A stretch of DNA of 6,625 nt from an uncultured Bacteroidia bacterium. GTDB taxonomy: Bacteria > Bacteroidota > Bacteroidia > Bacteroidales > UBA932. The translations under genes and the position numbers were made by a program. How positions within the stretch are numbered: the stretch's first letter is position 1; every line of letters begins with the position of its first letter. The DNA lies in NCBI GenBank assembly GCA_902795785.1, contig CADBMK010000179.1, positions 1 to 6,625 on the forward strand, read 5' to 3'. The notes under the pieces were generated by a model that worked only from the letters and a program-made list of their open reading frames with translations, had not been told where the DNA came from and made no database searches. This document shows positions 1-5,728 of the stretch, piece by piece.

Positions 1-276
1 ATTACGGGTGTTATCAGTGGAATGTGCGGATGGCAGGCTTCAGGAAATAAAACTCTCAGCTTTAAATAGGATACCAAATCGCCGAAGTCTATTCATCAGA
101 TACTCATCAGCGCAAATGGTGTTAAGCGAAACGCTTATTCCGACGAATTTCAAAAGATAAATCACATTTCCGAGGGTGTGATTTGCGCGTAATTGAAAAA
201 TCAGGGAATTTCTTGTTGAAAATCTTGGAAATTTCTTGCTAAATCACGCTGAGGTTATACCTGGTTTCGGATTCCG
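1..276. other. Left flank with no confident gene; small repeats
   Basis: I see no convincing gene here. All three plus-strand frames are open at the left edge and end at a TAG at 67-69, a TAA at 158-160 and a TAA at 46-48. One of these could be the tail of a gene entering from the left, but none gives a recognisable protein end. The stretch holds a perfect hairpin TAAGCG-AAA-CGCTTA at 123-137, an inverted repeat AAATCACA/TGTGATTT at 159-184, and two copies of AATTTCTTG at 207-215 and 230-238. The minus-strand operon ends at 277, so this is also its 3' flank. No hairpin with a U-tract in the minus direction was found, so I cannot place its terminator. Confidence 0.5.
159..184. repeat. 8-bp inverted repeat, possible hairpin
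   Basis: AAATCACA at 159-166 is the exact reverse complement of TGTGATTT at 177-184, with a 10-nt spacer. AAATCAC occurs again at 241-247. It could be a weak terminator between convergent transcripts or a protein-binding site. It has no clear T-tract on either side, so a terminator call is not secure. Confidence 0.4.
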
Positions 277-1038
277 TTAAAACCTATAGAATAAGCCAAT
301 TGTGCCGTAGATGGGGTAGAGCGCCCTGTCCACGGTTTTGAAACTGTTCTTCAAAAAGCCTGTAAGCCCCCAGTTCAGATCAGCCGAGACACCGAAGTTA
401 TCGGTTATGGCATAGTCGGCACCGATGTTTACTCCAAACTGAAAGGAACGGATGTGTTCACTGAAATCGTAGGTGGCCCATTCTCCATCCCTGTTGCCGA
501 TAATAATCTTTGGACCGGTAGGGTCACCCTGGCGCAGATACCCGTTGGAGGCGATGCCGCTGAAATCCCCGCTTATTACGAACGATGCGTATGGTCCTGC
601 CTTGAGGCTTATGCGGTTTATGTTAAGCGTGGCCTGAACGGGAAGCGTAAGCATCCAGGATGTAACCTTTTGATGGACTGTTCCTGTGAAGAGACCCTCG
701 ATTCGGGAATCTTCCTGCACCATTTCCATACGGTAGCCTTTTGTGGTAATTGAGGCGTCCATCCCTTTGTTCTCAATATGAAGACCGGTCTGGAGGCCCC
801 ATTTTCTATATACTTGGCATTCCGCATCCACTCCGAACACAATGGATGGTGTGAGATTATAAGAGTCAATGCTTCGGATGGCCGGAGGCATGTCAAGCGG
901 AGCAGTCCCTCCAACGCTGTAGCCAGCGCGTAATTTGACAGACAATCCGTCTGGAATATTTCCGGCAGATATGCCTCCCGGGAATAGAGCCGTGGAGGCG
1001 CAAATCATAAGAGTTGAAAACAGAATTTTCTTTTTCAT
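277..1038 (-). CDS. PorT-like outer-membrane beta-barrel protein
   Basis: This 253-residue protein has a signal peptide at residues 1-25, with Lys2-4, a hydrophobic core and likely cleavage after ISA. It is followed by alternating hydrophobic and polar strands and a final aromatic residue (Tyr-Arg-Phe), which is the usual end of a barrel recognised by the BAM machinery. Features typical of the Bacteroidota PorT-like/OMP_b-brl_2 families are the stretch around residues 129-160 (LTLPVQA, then a Gly-Pro-Tyr strand) and the strands at about 198-226. It should sit in the outer membrane as a small barrel; no substrate can be named. It is the second gene of an operon: its ATG overlaps the TGA of the lipoprotein gene in an ATGA, and a strong GGAGG lies 7 nt before the start. 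The two proteins therefore probably work together. The family call is fairly sure and the role unknown. Confidence 0.82.
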   Translation of the reverse strand: MKKKILFSTLMICASTALFPGGISAGNIPDGLSVKLRAGYSVGGTAPLDMPPAIRSIDSYNLTPSIVFGVDAECQVYRKWGLQTGLHIENKGMDASITTKGYRMEMVQEDSRIEGLFTGTVHQKVTSWMLTLPVQATLNINRISLKAGPYASFVISGDFSGIASNGYLRQGDPTGPKIIIGNRDGEWATYDFSEHIRSFQFGVNIGADYAITDNFGVSADLNWGLTGFLKNSFKTVDRALYPIYGTIGLFYRF

Positions 1039-2192
1039 GGCCTGTCCTCCGCGTATGTTACTTCTATTTCATCCAGATACAGCGTGCTTCCAACAGCCCC
1101 CTCGAACAGGTCACCTGCCTTGCTGGAGGTGAATACAAGGGTGAAGTTGTATCCCATTTCGGCAAGGATGGCCGCATCGGCCCTGCCGCCTTCAAAGTCT
1201 GTTTCAAAATGAATCCATTTATCCGTAGACGTAAGGTTTGACGCCTGGGCTATGCTGACGATGTATGGACTGCTGAGAATATTGCTCCCGTCAAGTTTGA
1301 CTTCTTTCCCGTTCTCGTCGGTATTGCGCCAGAAAACGCCATAGATGCTTGGCTCATCTGTCCTGCCTTCGATAACGTTCATATTCTTGTCTGTGAATTT
1401 GGATCCTGGGGAGTATTTGTACCACCCGCTGAGCCGGACGGGTTCTCTCCCAATAGGGATGCCGAAGTCAGTAGTCTTGAGAGGGGCGGTCATCACGTTA
1501 TCGTTAATGAATCTTCCGATGAACAGGTTGCCGGCTGCGATTGGTTTTCCGAATAATTCCCCAAAGACTCCCGCAGACAGGGTTTTGAGGCATAATCCGT
1601 AGCCGGAGTAGCCGTCAGGCGTTGCATAGGTTGGGTACTGCTCGGGGCCCCAGTTTGAGCTCATAATGGCTACGCCCGCATTGCCTGAAGCCCAGATGTC
1701 CTGTCTGTTCCCTTGCTCGTCAAGGCTGTAGAATACGTGATATTTAGTGGACTTGTTAGCCTGAGGCGTCTCTTCCTCAAAGTGCTCAAAGTTCATTTTG
1801 CTTGAAGGAATGGATGCTTCACGAAAAATGACTTCATACTTTCTTTTCCACGTCCCGTCCTCGGATGTAACGGTGTAAACCACGGGGCCCGACGTGAAAT
1901 CTTGCGCAGAACCGTTTACAGGAGATATAGTGGCTCCTTCGGAAAGTGAGAAGGTAACCGGGACTGTTTGGGGAAGTACATTGAGTGAACGAACCTTGAA
2001 TACAATCTGGCTGCTGCCGGACGGGATTTCTCCGATTGTCATATTTGAGGGGGAGTAAAAATACTCCGCATAGGCTTCGTCAACGCTGGCAGACAGAATG
2101 TCGCATTCCATGTTTGCCGGCTCATCTTTGATACACGAAGTGACGGTGACGCATATTATCAGTATGAGGAGGATTATTTTAGTATGATTCAT
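1035..2192 (-). CDS. PCMD domain surface lipoprotein
   Basis: This 385-residue lipoprotein has a hydrophobic signal (residues 5-16) and a lipobox V-T-S-C with lipidated Cys20. Directly after it comes Ile-Lys-Asp-Glu, which fits the Bacteroidota export signal that sends lipoproteins to the cell surface. Residues about 31-124 look like an Ig-like beta domain ending in a strand of the type KRKYEVIF. Residues about 132-382 match the PCMD family (putative carbohydrate metabolism domain, a jelly-roll-like fold): WASGNAG at 167-173, the Gly/Tyr-rich segment near 193-200, LSGWYKYSPG at 254-263, and the closing strand with STLYLDEIEV at 369-378. I infer a surface-exposed binding protein, perhaps for glycan; no catalytic residues are evident. 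It is the first gene of an operon with the beta-barrel gene. The ATG at 2192 is the natural start because it precedes the signal peptide directly. Confidence 0.85.
   Translation of the reverse strand: MNHTKIILLILIICVTVTSCIKDEPANMECDILSASVDEAYAEYFYSPSNMTIGEIPSGSSQIVFKVRSLNVLPQTVPVTFSLSEGATISPVNGSAQDFTSGPVVYTVTSEDGTWKRKYEVIFREASIPSSKMNFEHFEEETPQANKSTKYHVFYSLDEQGNRQDIWASGNAGVAIMSSNWGPEQYPTYATPDGYSGYGLCLKTLSAGVFGELFGKPIAAGNLFIGRFINDNVMTAPLKTTDFGIPIGREPVRLSGWYKYSPGSKFTDKNMNVIEGRTDEPSIYGVFWRNTDENGKEVKLDGSNILSSPYIVSIAQASNLTSTDKWIHFETDFEGGRADAAILAEMGYNFTLVFTSSKAGDLFEGAVGSTLYLDEIEVTYAEDRP
1046..1050 (-). promoter_or_regulatory. Strong Shine-Dalgarno for the beta-barrel gene
   Basis: On the minus strand GGAGG lies 7 nt upstream of the ATG at 1038, inside the last codons of the preceding lipoprotein gene. 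Most starts in this window lack such a site, as is common in Bacteroidota. Together with the ATGA overlap it supports the chosen start and translation coupled to, or re-initiated after, the upstream gene. Confidence 0.5.
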
Positions 2193-2295
2193 CTTGTGTT
2201 ATCATTGACCTTATAGGATGTAAAGATACGCTTTCTGACTGACTTTGGACTGATTTTTGTTGACTGGGGCGCATAGATTAACTTATTTTTTTGAT
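2193..2295. promoter_or_regulatory. Divergent intergenic promoter region
   Basis: This 103-bp gap separates the divergent PCMD lipoprotein and small exported protein genes and must serve both if they are transcribed from here. For the minus strand, TATCTTTA (complement of 2221-2228) matches the Bacteroides -7 box TAnnTTTG except at the last base, but I find no good TTTG at the right distance. For the plus strand there are TTTG boxes at 2244-2247 and 2256-2259 but no good -7 box at 19-21 bp. GACT occurs four times between 2237 and 2265. Exact promoters are not resolved. Confidence 0.4.
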
Positions 2296-2799
2296 ATGAA
2301 GAAACTTTTTTCAGTAGTCATTTTGGCGGTATTTTGTCTTACCGCAGCAATGGCACAGAATGTTACCGGCTCGTTTAAAACATTGAAAGACGCCGGACGT
2401 GTAAAGATGGTAGTTGATTTTTCCAAGGCATCAATTATTGGAATGACAGAAGAAGAGTTCTCAAAATATGAAGTGGACTGGGAAAAGGACAAACCGGAGA
2501 TTCTGTCTCTTTTCTACACCTATGCCAACAGGCGTCTTGGAAACTCTCTGAGCCTTGGTGGTAATTTTGATGAATCCCGTTATATGCTTACCCTGATTGT
2601 CCGTACCGTGAGCGCCAAGGGAGATTATGACTGTGATCTCGTTTTGACGGAAAATGGCAAGGAAGTGGCTCGTGCGGAGATGCTTCGTGCCTATGGCGGT
2701 ACCTTTGGAACAAAGCTCAACCTTATGAAGGACGGAGCAAAGCATACGGGCAGAGAACTTGGATGGTTCCTTTTTAATCAGTTCTATGGAAGAAACTAA
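2296..2799 (+). CDS. Small exported protein, CsgG/DUF4410-like appearance
   Basis: This 167-residue protein has a clean signal peptide (Lys2-3, hydrophobic core, cleavage after AMA at residue 20, mature Gln21), so it is predicted to be periplasmic or secreted. I chose the ATG at 2296; a TTG 39 nt upstream in frame would put 13 polar residues before the signal peptide. The mature part reads as strand (VKMVVDFSKASI, 36-47), helix (about 66-82), two strands (YMLTLIVRTVSAKG, 96-109; YDCDLVLTENGKEVARAEM, 111-129), a Gly-rich turn (GGTFGTKLNL, 134-143) and a final helix (147-162). That order resembles the small periplasmic alpha/beta domains of the CsgG/TolB-N/DUF4410 kind. I infer this from pattern alone. 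I recall similar uncharacterised proteins in Bacteroidales but cannot name a family. Its 3' end overlaps the reductase gene by 14 nt. Confidence 0.78.
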   Translation: MKKLFSVVILAVFCLTAAMAQNVTGSFKTLKDAGRVKMVVDFSKASIIGMTEEEFSKYEVDWEKDKPEILSLFYTYANRRLGNSLSLGGNFDESRYMLTLIVRTVSAKGDYDCDLVLTENGKEVARAEMLRAYGGTFGTKLNLMKDGAKHTGRELGWFLFNQFYGRN

Positions 2800-3241
2800 A
2801 GCCAGTCTCTATCGGGAGATAGAAATTAGCCTTGCGTCGCTTCTGGACGGCGAGACGGACGAGGTTGTCAAGATGGCCGAGACAGCGGCCGTCCTTCAGG
2901 AGAGGATGGGCTTTTTCTGGACCGGTTTTTATCGCGTTAACGGCAATGATCTTCTCCTTGGCCCATTCCAGGGACCAGTTGCCTGTATCCGCATTCCGTT
3001 TGGAAGGGGAGTCTGCGGCACAGCCTGGAAGGAGGACCGCACCCAGGTGGTGCCCGATGTGGAGGAATTCCCCGGCCACATTGCCTGCAGCAGCCTTTCC
3101 AGAAGTGAGATCGTAGTCCCAATCAGAAGGGACGGCAAGGTTGTGGCCGTTCTGGATATTGACAGCAAGGAGGTTGGAACTTTTGACAGCACGGATGCCT
3201 CTTGTCTGGAACGGATTATGGCTGCCGTATTTGGCGACTAG
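2786..3241 (+). CDS. msrC: Free methionine-(R)-sulfoxide reductase (GAF fold)
   Basis: This 151-residue cytosolic enzyme reduces free L-methionine-(R)-S-oxide to methionine, normally with thioredoxin as electron donor (fRMsr; E. coli MsrC/YebR). A single GAF domain fills the protein. The three family cysteines are all present: Cys67 in VACIRIP, Cys77 in GRGVCGTA and Cys101 in GHIACSS. Their spacings of 10 and 24 residues equal those of E. coli Cys84, Cys94 and Cys118, where the last is catalytic. The motifs GPFQGPVAC, SEIVVP (107-112) and LDIDS (123-127) also match the family. I chose the ATG at 2786, which overlaps the upstream gene by 14 nt. An in-frame TTG at 2759 would add nine residues, and the length and the absence of a Shine-Dalgarno do not decide firmly between them. 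The overlap suggests co-transcription with the small exported protein, although the functions look unrelated. The enzyme assignment is secure. Confidence 0.93.
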   Translation: MEETKASLYREIEISLASLLDGETDEVVKMAETAAVLQERMGFFWTGFYRVNGNDLLLGPFQGPVACIRIPFGRGVCGTAWKEDRTQVVPDVEEFPGHIACSSLSRSEIVVPIRRDGKVVAVLDIDSKEVGTFDSTDASCLERIMAAVFGD

Positions 3242-3258
3242 TCTGATAACTATATTTT
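3230..3258 (+). promoter_or_regulatory. Weak candidate Bacteroides-type promoter
   Basis: TTTG at 3230-3233 (inside the end of the reductase gene) and TATATTTT at 3251-3258 resemble the Bacteroides -33 and -7 boxes. The spacing of 17 bp is short of the usual 19-21 and the last base of the -7 box is wrong. It would give the gene at 3283 its own transcript. Read-through from upstream across the 41-nt gap is the alternative. Confidence 0.27.
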
Positions 3259-3282
3259 CTAAACAATACTAACTTTGTCAGG

Positions 3283-3948
3283 ATGAGTAGAAGGACTGCA
3301 TACATCCTGACATTGTTTTTTATTGTCTCTGCCGCATATTCCGCTGCGACACAGGAGGTACTGCGGTCTTCCAGGATTCAGGCCCGATTCTCAAAGCGCC
3401 TGCCGGCCCTGGGACTCCCGGTCCGGTTTGACGGACAGATTGATCCTGCAGTCTGGTATGACGCGGGCGTCTGGAAAGGTGCCGATTCCCTTAGGGCCGA
3501 GCCGTTCTGGTCCATGCATCAGATTACGGACGAGGTAGTCCTGAATCCACTGACTCCTGTCTTTAAACTGTGTGCGGACTGGGCTTCAGAGAAGCCTAAG
3601 CAACCGGTTGATGTAGTCTGGGGCCGTTACCGGGGCGGATGGTTTGTTGCAATGTGCAAGAAGACTAACAGTGTGCTTGGTTGGAAAACAATCGGTTTTT
3701 CAATTCCGGATAGCGGTATTCCCGTAGGAAAGTCCATCTGGCTGTACAGTCATAGCGTCAACTGGGTTGAGAATCAGATTGGTTATAATCTCTTTTCCAA
3801 GATTCCTGATTACCTCCAGGAAATCATTGAGGAGATGACAGCAACTGAACTTCTGTGCTCATTCCAGGAGTTTGACCCCGGCCTTAATGAGGAGCCGGAC
3901 CGTGAATACGATATTGACAGGGACTTCGACGTCCGTGAAAGAGACTGA
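3283..3948 (+). CDS. Unrecognised Trp-rich exported protein
   Basis: I do not recognise this 221-residue protein. Residues 1-21 form a signal peptide (Arg3-4, hydrophobic core, cleavage near YSA), so it should leave the cytoplasm. It has no lipobox and no further membrane span. The mature part has nine tryptophans (58, 64, 76, 100, 113, 120, 134, 153, 161), three cysteines (97, 125, 192) and several short strands, such as VDVVWGRYRGGWFVAMCKK at 109-127 and the stretch around 150-160. A helix follows at about 174-190. The tail from 197 is strongly acidic and Arg-rich (Glu-Glu-Pro-Asp, then alternating Asp/Arg). The composition suggests a soluble beta-rich domain with a flexible charged end. 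The start is the ATG at 3283, just before the signal peptide. It stands 41 nt after the reductase gene, either in the same transcript or behind its own weak promoter. Confidence 0.75.
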   Translation: MSRRTAYILTLFFIVSAAYSAATQEVLRSSRIQARFSKRLPALGLPVRFDGQIDPAVWYDAGVWKGADSLRAEPFWSMHQITDEVVLNPLTPVFKLCADWASEKPKQPVDVVWGRYRGGWFVAMCKKTNSVLGWKTIGFSIPDSGIPVGKSIWLYSHSVNWVENQIGYNLFSKIPDYLQEIIEEMTATELLCSFQEFDPGLNEEPDREYDIDRDFDVRERD

Positions 3949-3955
3949 TTTTTTA

Positions 3956-3987
3956 CTTGGCCTGTCAGGTCTTATTCCGTATATTTG
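3956..3987 (+). promoter_or_regulatory. Bacteroides-type promoter of the csgG-like operon
   Basis: A -33 element CTTG at 3956-3959 (three of four bases of TTTG) is followed after 20 bp by TATATTTG at 3980-3987, a full match to the -7 consensus TAnnTTTG. Transcription should start near 3992-3995, giving an A/T-rich leader of about 70 nt before the ATG at 4064. This is the best promoter in the window and marks the start of the four-gene operon. Confidence 0.7.
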
Positions 3988-4007
3988 ATGTTTGTACAAT
4001 TATACGG
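3977..4007. promoter_or_regulatory. Inverted repeat over the -7 box, candidate operator
   Basis: CCGTATATTTG (3977-3987) and CAATTATACGG (3997-4007) form an inverted repeat with ten of eleven positions paired (7 bp, one mismatch, 3 bp) around a 9-nt centre. The left arm contains the -7 box and the centre falls at the predicted start of transcription. Most of the left arm would therefore not be in the RNA, which favours a DNA site for a dimeric regulator over an RNA hairpin. The regulator is unknown. Confidence 0.45.
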
Positions 4008-4063
4008 TCCGATAATATAGTCAGAATATAAAATCTTATCATACAGTTTTAACAGTTTATATT

Positions 4064-4948
4064 ATGAAATTCTTTCCTAAACTATCAGTTATCATTACAT
4101 TGATTATGATGGTGGTCTTGCCGGTCAACTCAATGGCTCAGGACAAGACAATCAAGAGAAAAGTCGCGATTGGACGTTTCTCAAATGAAACTCAGTATGC
4201 AAAAGGTCTGTTTTATGACAAGGAAAATGACCCTATCCGTAAACAGGCTTTGGACATTCTTTCATCCAAGCTCGCTGCAAGTGAAAAGTTCATTCTCCTT
4301 GAGAGGGAAGACCTCGATGTCCTTGTAGCCGAAGTTGGAAAGGGAATGAATAAGATTGGCGCTGATTATCTTATCCTTGGCTCCATCACCGAGTTCGGAC
4401 GCAAGGCAGAGGGTCAGCAGAAGGTGTTCTCTTCTACCAAAACCCAGACAGTTGAGGCCGGTGTTAGTATCCGCCTTGTTGAGGCCGCTACCGGACTTAT
4501 CATCTATTCTGATGAGGCCAAGGGCTATGCAGAAACTACCACTAAGCAGACCATGGGCCTGGGCGGTACAGCCGGATTTGACGCCACGCTCAGCGACAAG
4601 GCCATTTCAGCAGCGCTCAGCCAGCTTGTGGAGAATATCATTAACAAGTGTATGGACAAGCCTTGGCGTTCTTACATCCTCTCTAATGAAGATGGCTCAT
4701 ATATTATTTCCGGTGGTGCATCTCAGGGTCTTGCGGCAGGAGATACATTCAATGTCTATAAGAAGGGCAAGATCGTAAAGAACCCTCAGACCGGAATAGA
4801 TATTGAACTCCCTGGTCAGAAGCTCGGTTCGGTTACCGTTGTGTCTTCTTATGGAGATACTCCGGAGACGGAAATCTCTTTCTGTACATATACCGGCCAG
4901 CCGCTTGATGCAGAGAATCTTGGTAATTATTATATCTCAGATAAATAG
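4064..4948 (+). CDS. CsgG/HfaB-family protein with extra C-terminal domain
   Basis: This 294-residue protein has a signal peptide cleaved after SMA (residue 25). It has no lipobox Cys, unlike E. coli CsgG, which is a lipoprotein forming the nonameric curli secretion channel. The CsgG domain spans about 32-200: VAIGRFSN (34-41), a loop with aromatic Tyr45, Phe50 and Tyr51 where CsgG has its pore constriction, FILLEREDLDVLVAE (76-90), GADYLILGSITEF (99-111), the strand pair VEAGVSIRLVEAATGLIIYSD (130-150) and GLGGTAGFDATLSDKA (165-180). Residues about 203-294 add a domain resembling the C-terminal domain of FlgT, with GLAAGDTFNVYKKGK at 222-236 and a TG segment followed by LGSVTVVSS. I infer an outer-membrane or periplasmic ring or channel component. 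The operon partners are three lipoproteins. No curli subunit is nearby, so I do not call it csgG. Confidence 0.88.
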   Translation: MKFFPKLSVIITLIMMVVLPVNSMAQDKTIKRKVAIGRFSNETQYAKGLFYDKENDPIRKQALDILSSKLAASEKFILLEREDLDVLVAEVGKGMNKIGADYLILGSITEFGRKAEGQQKVFSSTKTQTVEAGVSIRLVEAATGLIIYSDEAKGYAETTTKQTMGLGGTAGFDATLSDKAISAALSQLVENIINKCMDKPWRSYILSNEDGSYIISGGASQGLAAGDTFNVYKKGKIVKNPQTGIDIELPGQKLGSVTVVSSYGDTPETEISFCTYTGQPLDAENLGNYYISDK

Positions 4949-4957
4949 GACTTGATT

Positions 4958-5296
4958 ATGAAAAAGTTATTTGTGGCTCTGTTCGGAGCTGTTATGATGA
5001 CCGGTTGCGGTGTCGGCTCCTATTCTATATCTTCAGGAAAAGCAGACGAGGCCATGCTTTCGTTTGTCAGCCCTGATAAAACTCAGATTTCCGTTAGCGT
5101 GGACGGCAACAACTATGATGTTTATACGGTGAAGACCAAGGCGTGGAGAAAAGACAGAAAGATTAAGAAAACTGCGCAGAACACCATAGTCCTTGCTCCT
5201 GGAAAGCATGATATTGAGGTTACCATGGACGGAAACAAGGTTTGTACAAAGAAGGTATTTATTTCTACACAGGAACATAAGGTGATTGAATTATGA
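4958..5296 (+). CDS. Small lipoprotein, PEGA-like beta domain
   Basis: This 112-residue lipoprotein has a signal peptide with lipobox M-T-G-C and lipidated Cys17. The mature part is 96 residues. No Lys-Asp/Glu or acidic export signal follows the Cys (Gly-Val-Gly-Ser), so it should stay on the periplasmic side of the outer membrane. The rest is beta-rich: ISVSVDGNNYDVYTV (44-58), a basic stretch (KAWRKDRKIKK), then a strand and turn IVLAPGKHDIEVTMDG (77-92) and a final strand ending at Leu112. The VDG and APGKHDIEV pattern resembles PEGA domains; this is my inference and not a confirmed match. The ATG at 4958 is preferred over an in-frame TTG at 4952; AGGA lies 7 nt before it. It begins 9 nt after the csgG-like gene and overlaps the next gene by 4 nt (ATGA), so it belongs to the same unit. 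Confidence 0.8.
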   Translation: MKKLFVALFGAVMMTGCGVGSYSISSGKADEAMLSFVSPDKTQISVSVDGNNYDVYTVKTKAWRKDRKIKKTAQNTIVLAPGKHDIEVTMDGNKVCTKKVFISTQEHKVIEL

Positions 5297-5727
5297 AGCG
5301 TGCATTCTTCATCATACTGTCAATAGCCCTGCTCTCTTCCTGCGCACCGGCCTCGCTTTATTACTGGGGCGGAGGAGATAAGACAACGGCTTATGAAAAG
5401 CTGGCATACAAGTCATACGATACCCAGACTCCCAAGTCTCTTTGCGGACTTATCTGCGTTTATGAGAAAATGGTATCTGCCCCGGGGGGAACAAGACAGG
5501 TTCCGCCACCGGGTATCTGTGCCGAATACGGATATCTCCTTCTTCAGCCAGGAACAGCGGAGACATTCATGAATAATGCATCCGCTATGCAAAAGAGCGC
5601 CTTCAAGACGAAAGATTTCGATGCTCTTTTCCGTGAGAAAGGAGAGGCGATGCTTAAGAAGGAAATTGAGATTTATCCAGAGTCTGCAGTATTTATAGAA
5701 CCGTTAATCAAGAAACTTGTCAGGTAA
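5293..5727 (+). CDS. DUF4810 family lipoprotein
   Basis: This 144-residue lipoprotein has a signal peptide with lipobox L-S-S-C, lipidated Cys17, and no surface-export signal after it (Ala-Pro-Ala). Family marks of DUF4810 are the early Leu-Tyr-Tyr-Trp (22-25), VPPPGICAEYGYLLLQPG (70-87, family form VPPG-x-x-A-x-x-GY) and the end KKEIEIYPESAVFIEPLI (122-139, family form EK-x-x-x-PES). The part between is helical, and the whole looks like a short TPR-like helical protein; that fold is my inference. It also has a Cys51/Cys55 pair. The function is unknown. In other Gram-negatives it is found beside CsgG and DUF799 proteins, as here. The start is the ATG overlapping the previous stop, and the next gene begins 1 nt after its TAA, which implies tight co-expression. 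Confidence 0.87.
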   Translation: MKRAFFIILSIALLSSCAPASLYYWGGGDKTTAYEKLAYKSYDTQTPKSLCGLICVYEKMVSAPGGTRQVPPPGICAEYGYLLLQPGTAETFMNNASAMQKSAFKTKDFDALFREKGEAMLKKEIEIYPESAVFIEPLIKKLVR

Positions 5728-5728
5728 T

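Noticed and set aside
63..110. CTGATGA twice on the minus strand, like the hammerhead ribozyme core
   Set aside because: No GAAA core box follows after a stem II, and the flanks do not form the required three stems.
2..160. 52-residue plus-strand open frame from the left edge
   Set aside because: No recognisable protein end; it crosses the TAAGCG hairpin; an open stretch of this length is not unlikely by chance, and two other frames are also open at the edge.
255..282. GGTTT/AAACC hairpin at the end of the beta-barrel gene as a terminator
   Set aside because: It overlaps the stop codon, has a bulge and no U-tract on the minus strand.
454..914. Open frames of about 100 codons inside the beta-barrel gene
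   Set aside because: They are frame shadows of the minus-strand gene, without a signal peptide, recognisable motif or independent start signal.
3922..3954. GGAC/GTCC hairpin followed by six Ts as a terminator of the Trp-rich protein gene
   Set aside because: The stem is only 4 bp, lies inside the coding region and is separated from the T-run by about 14 nt.
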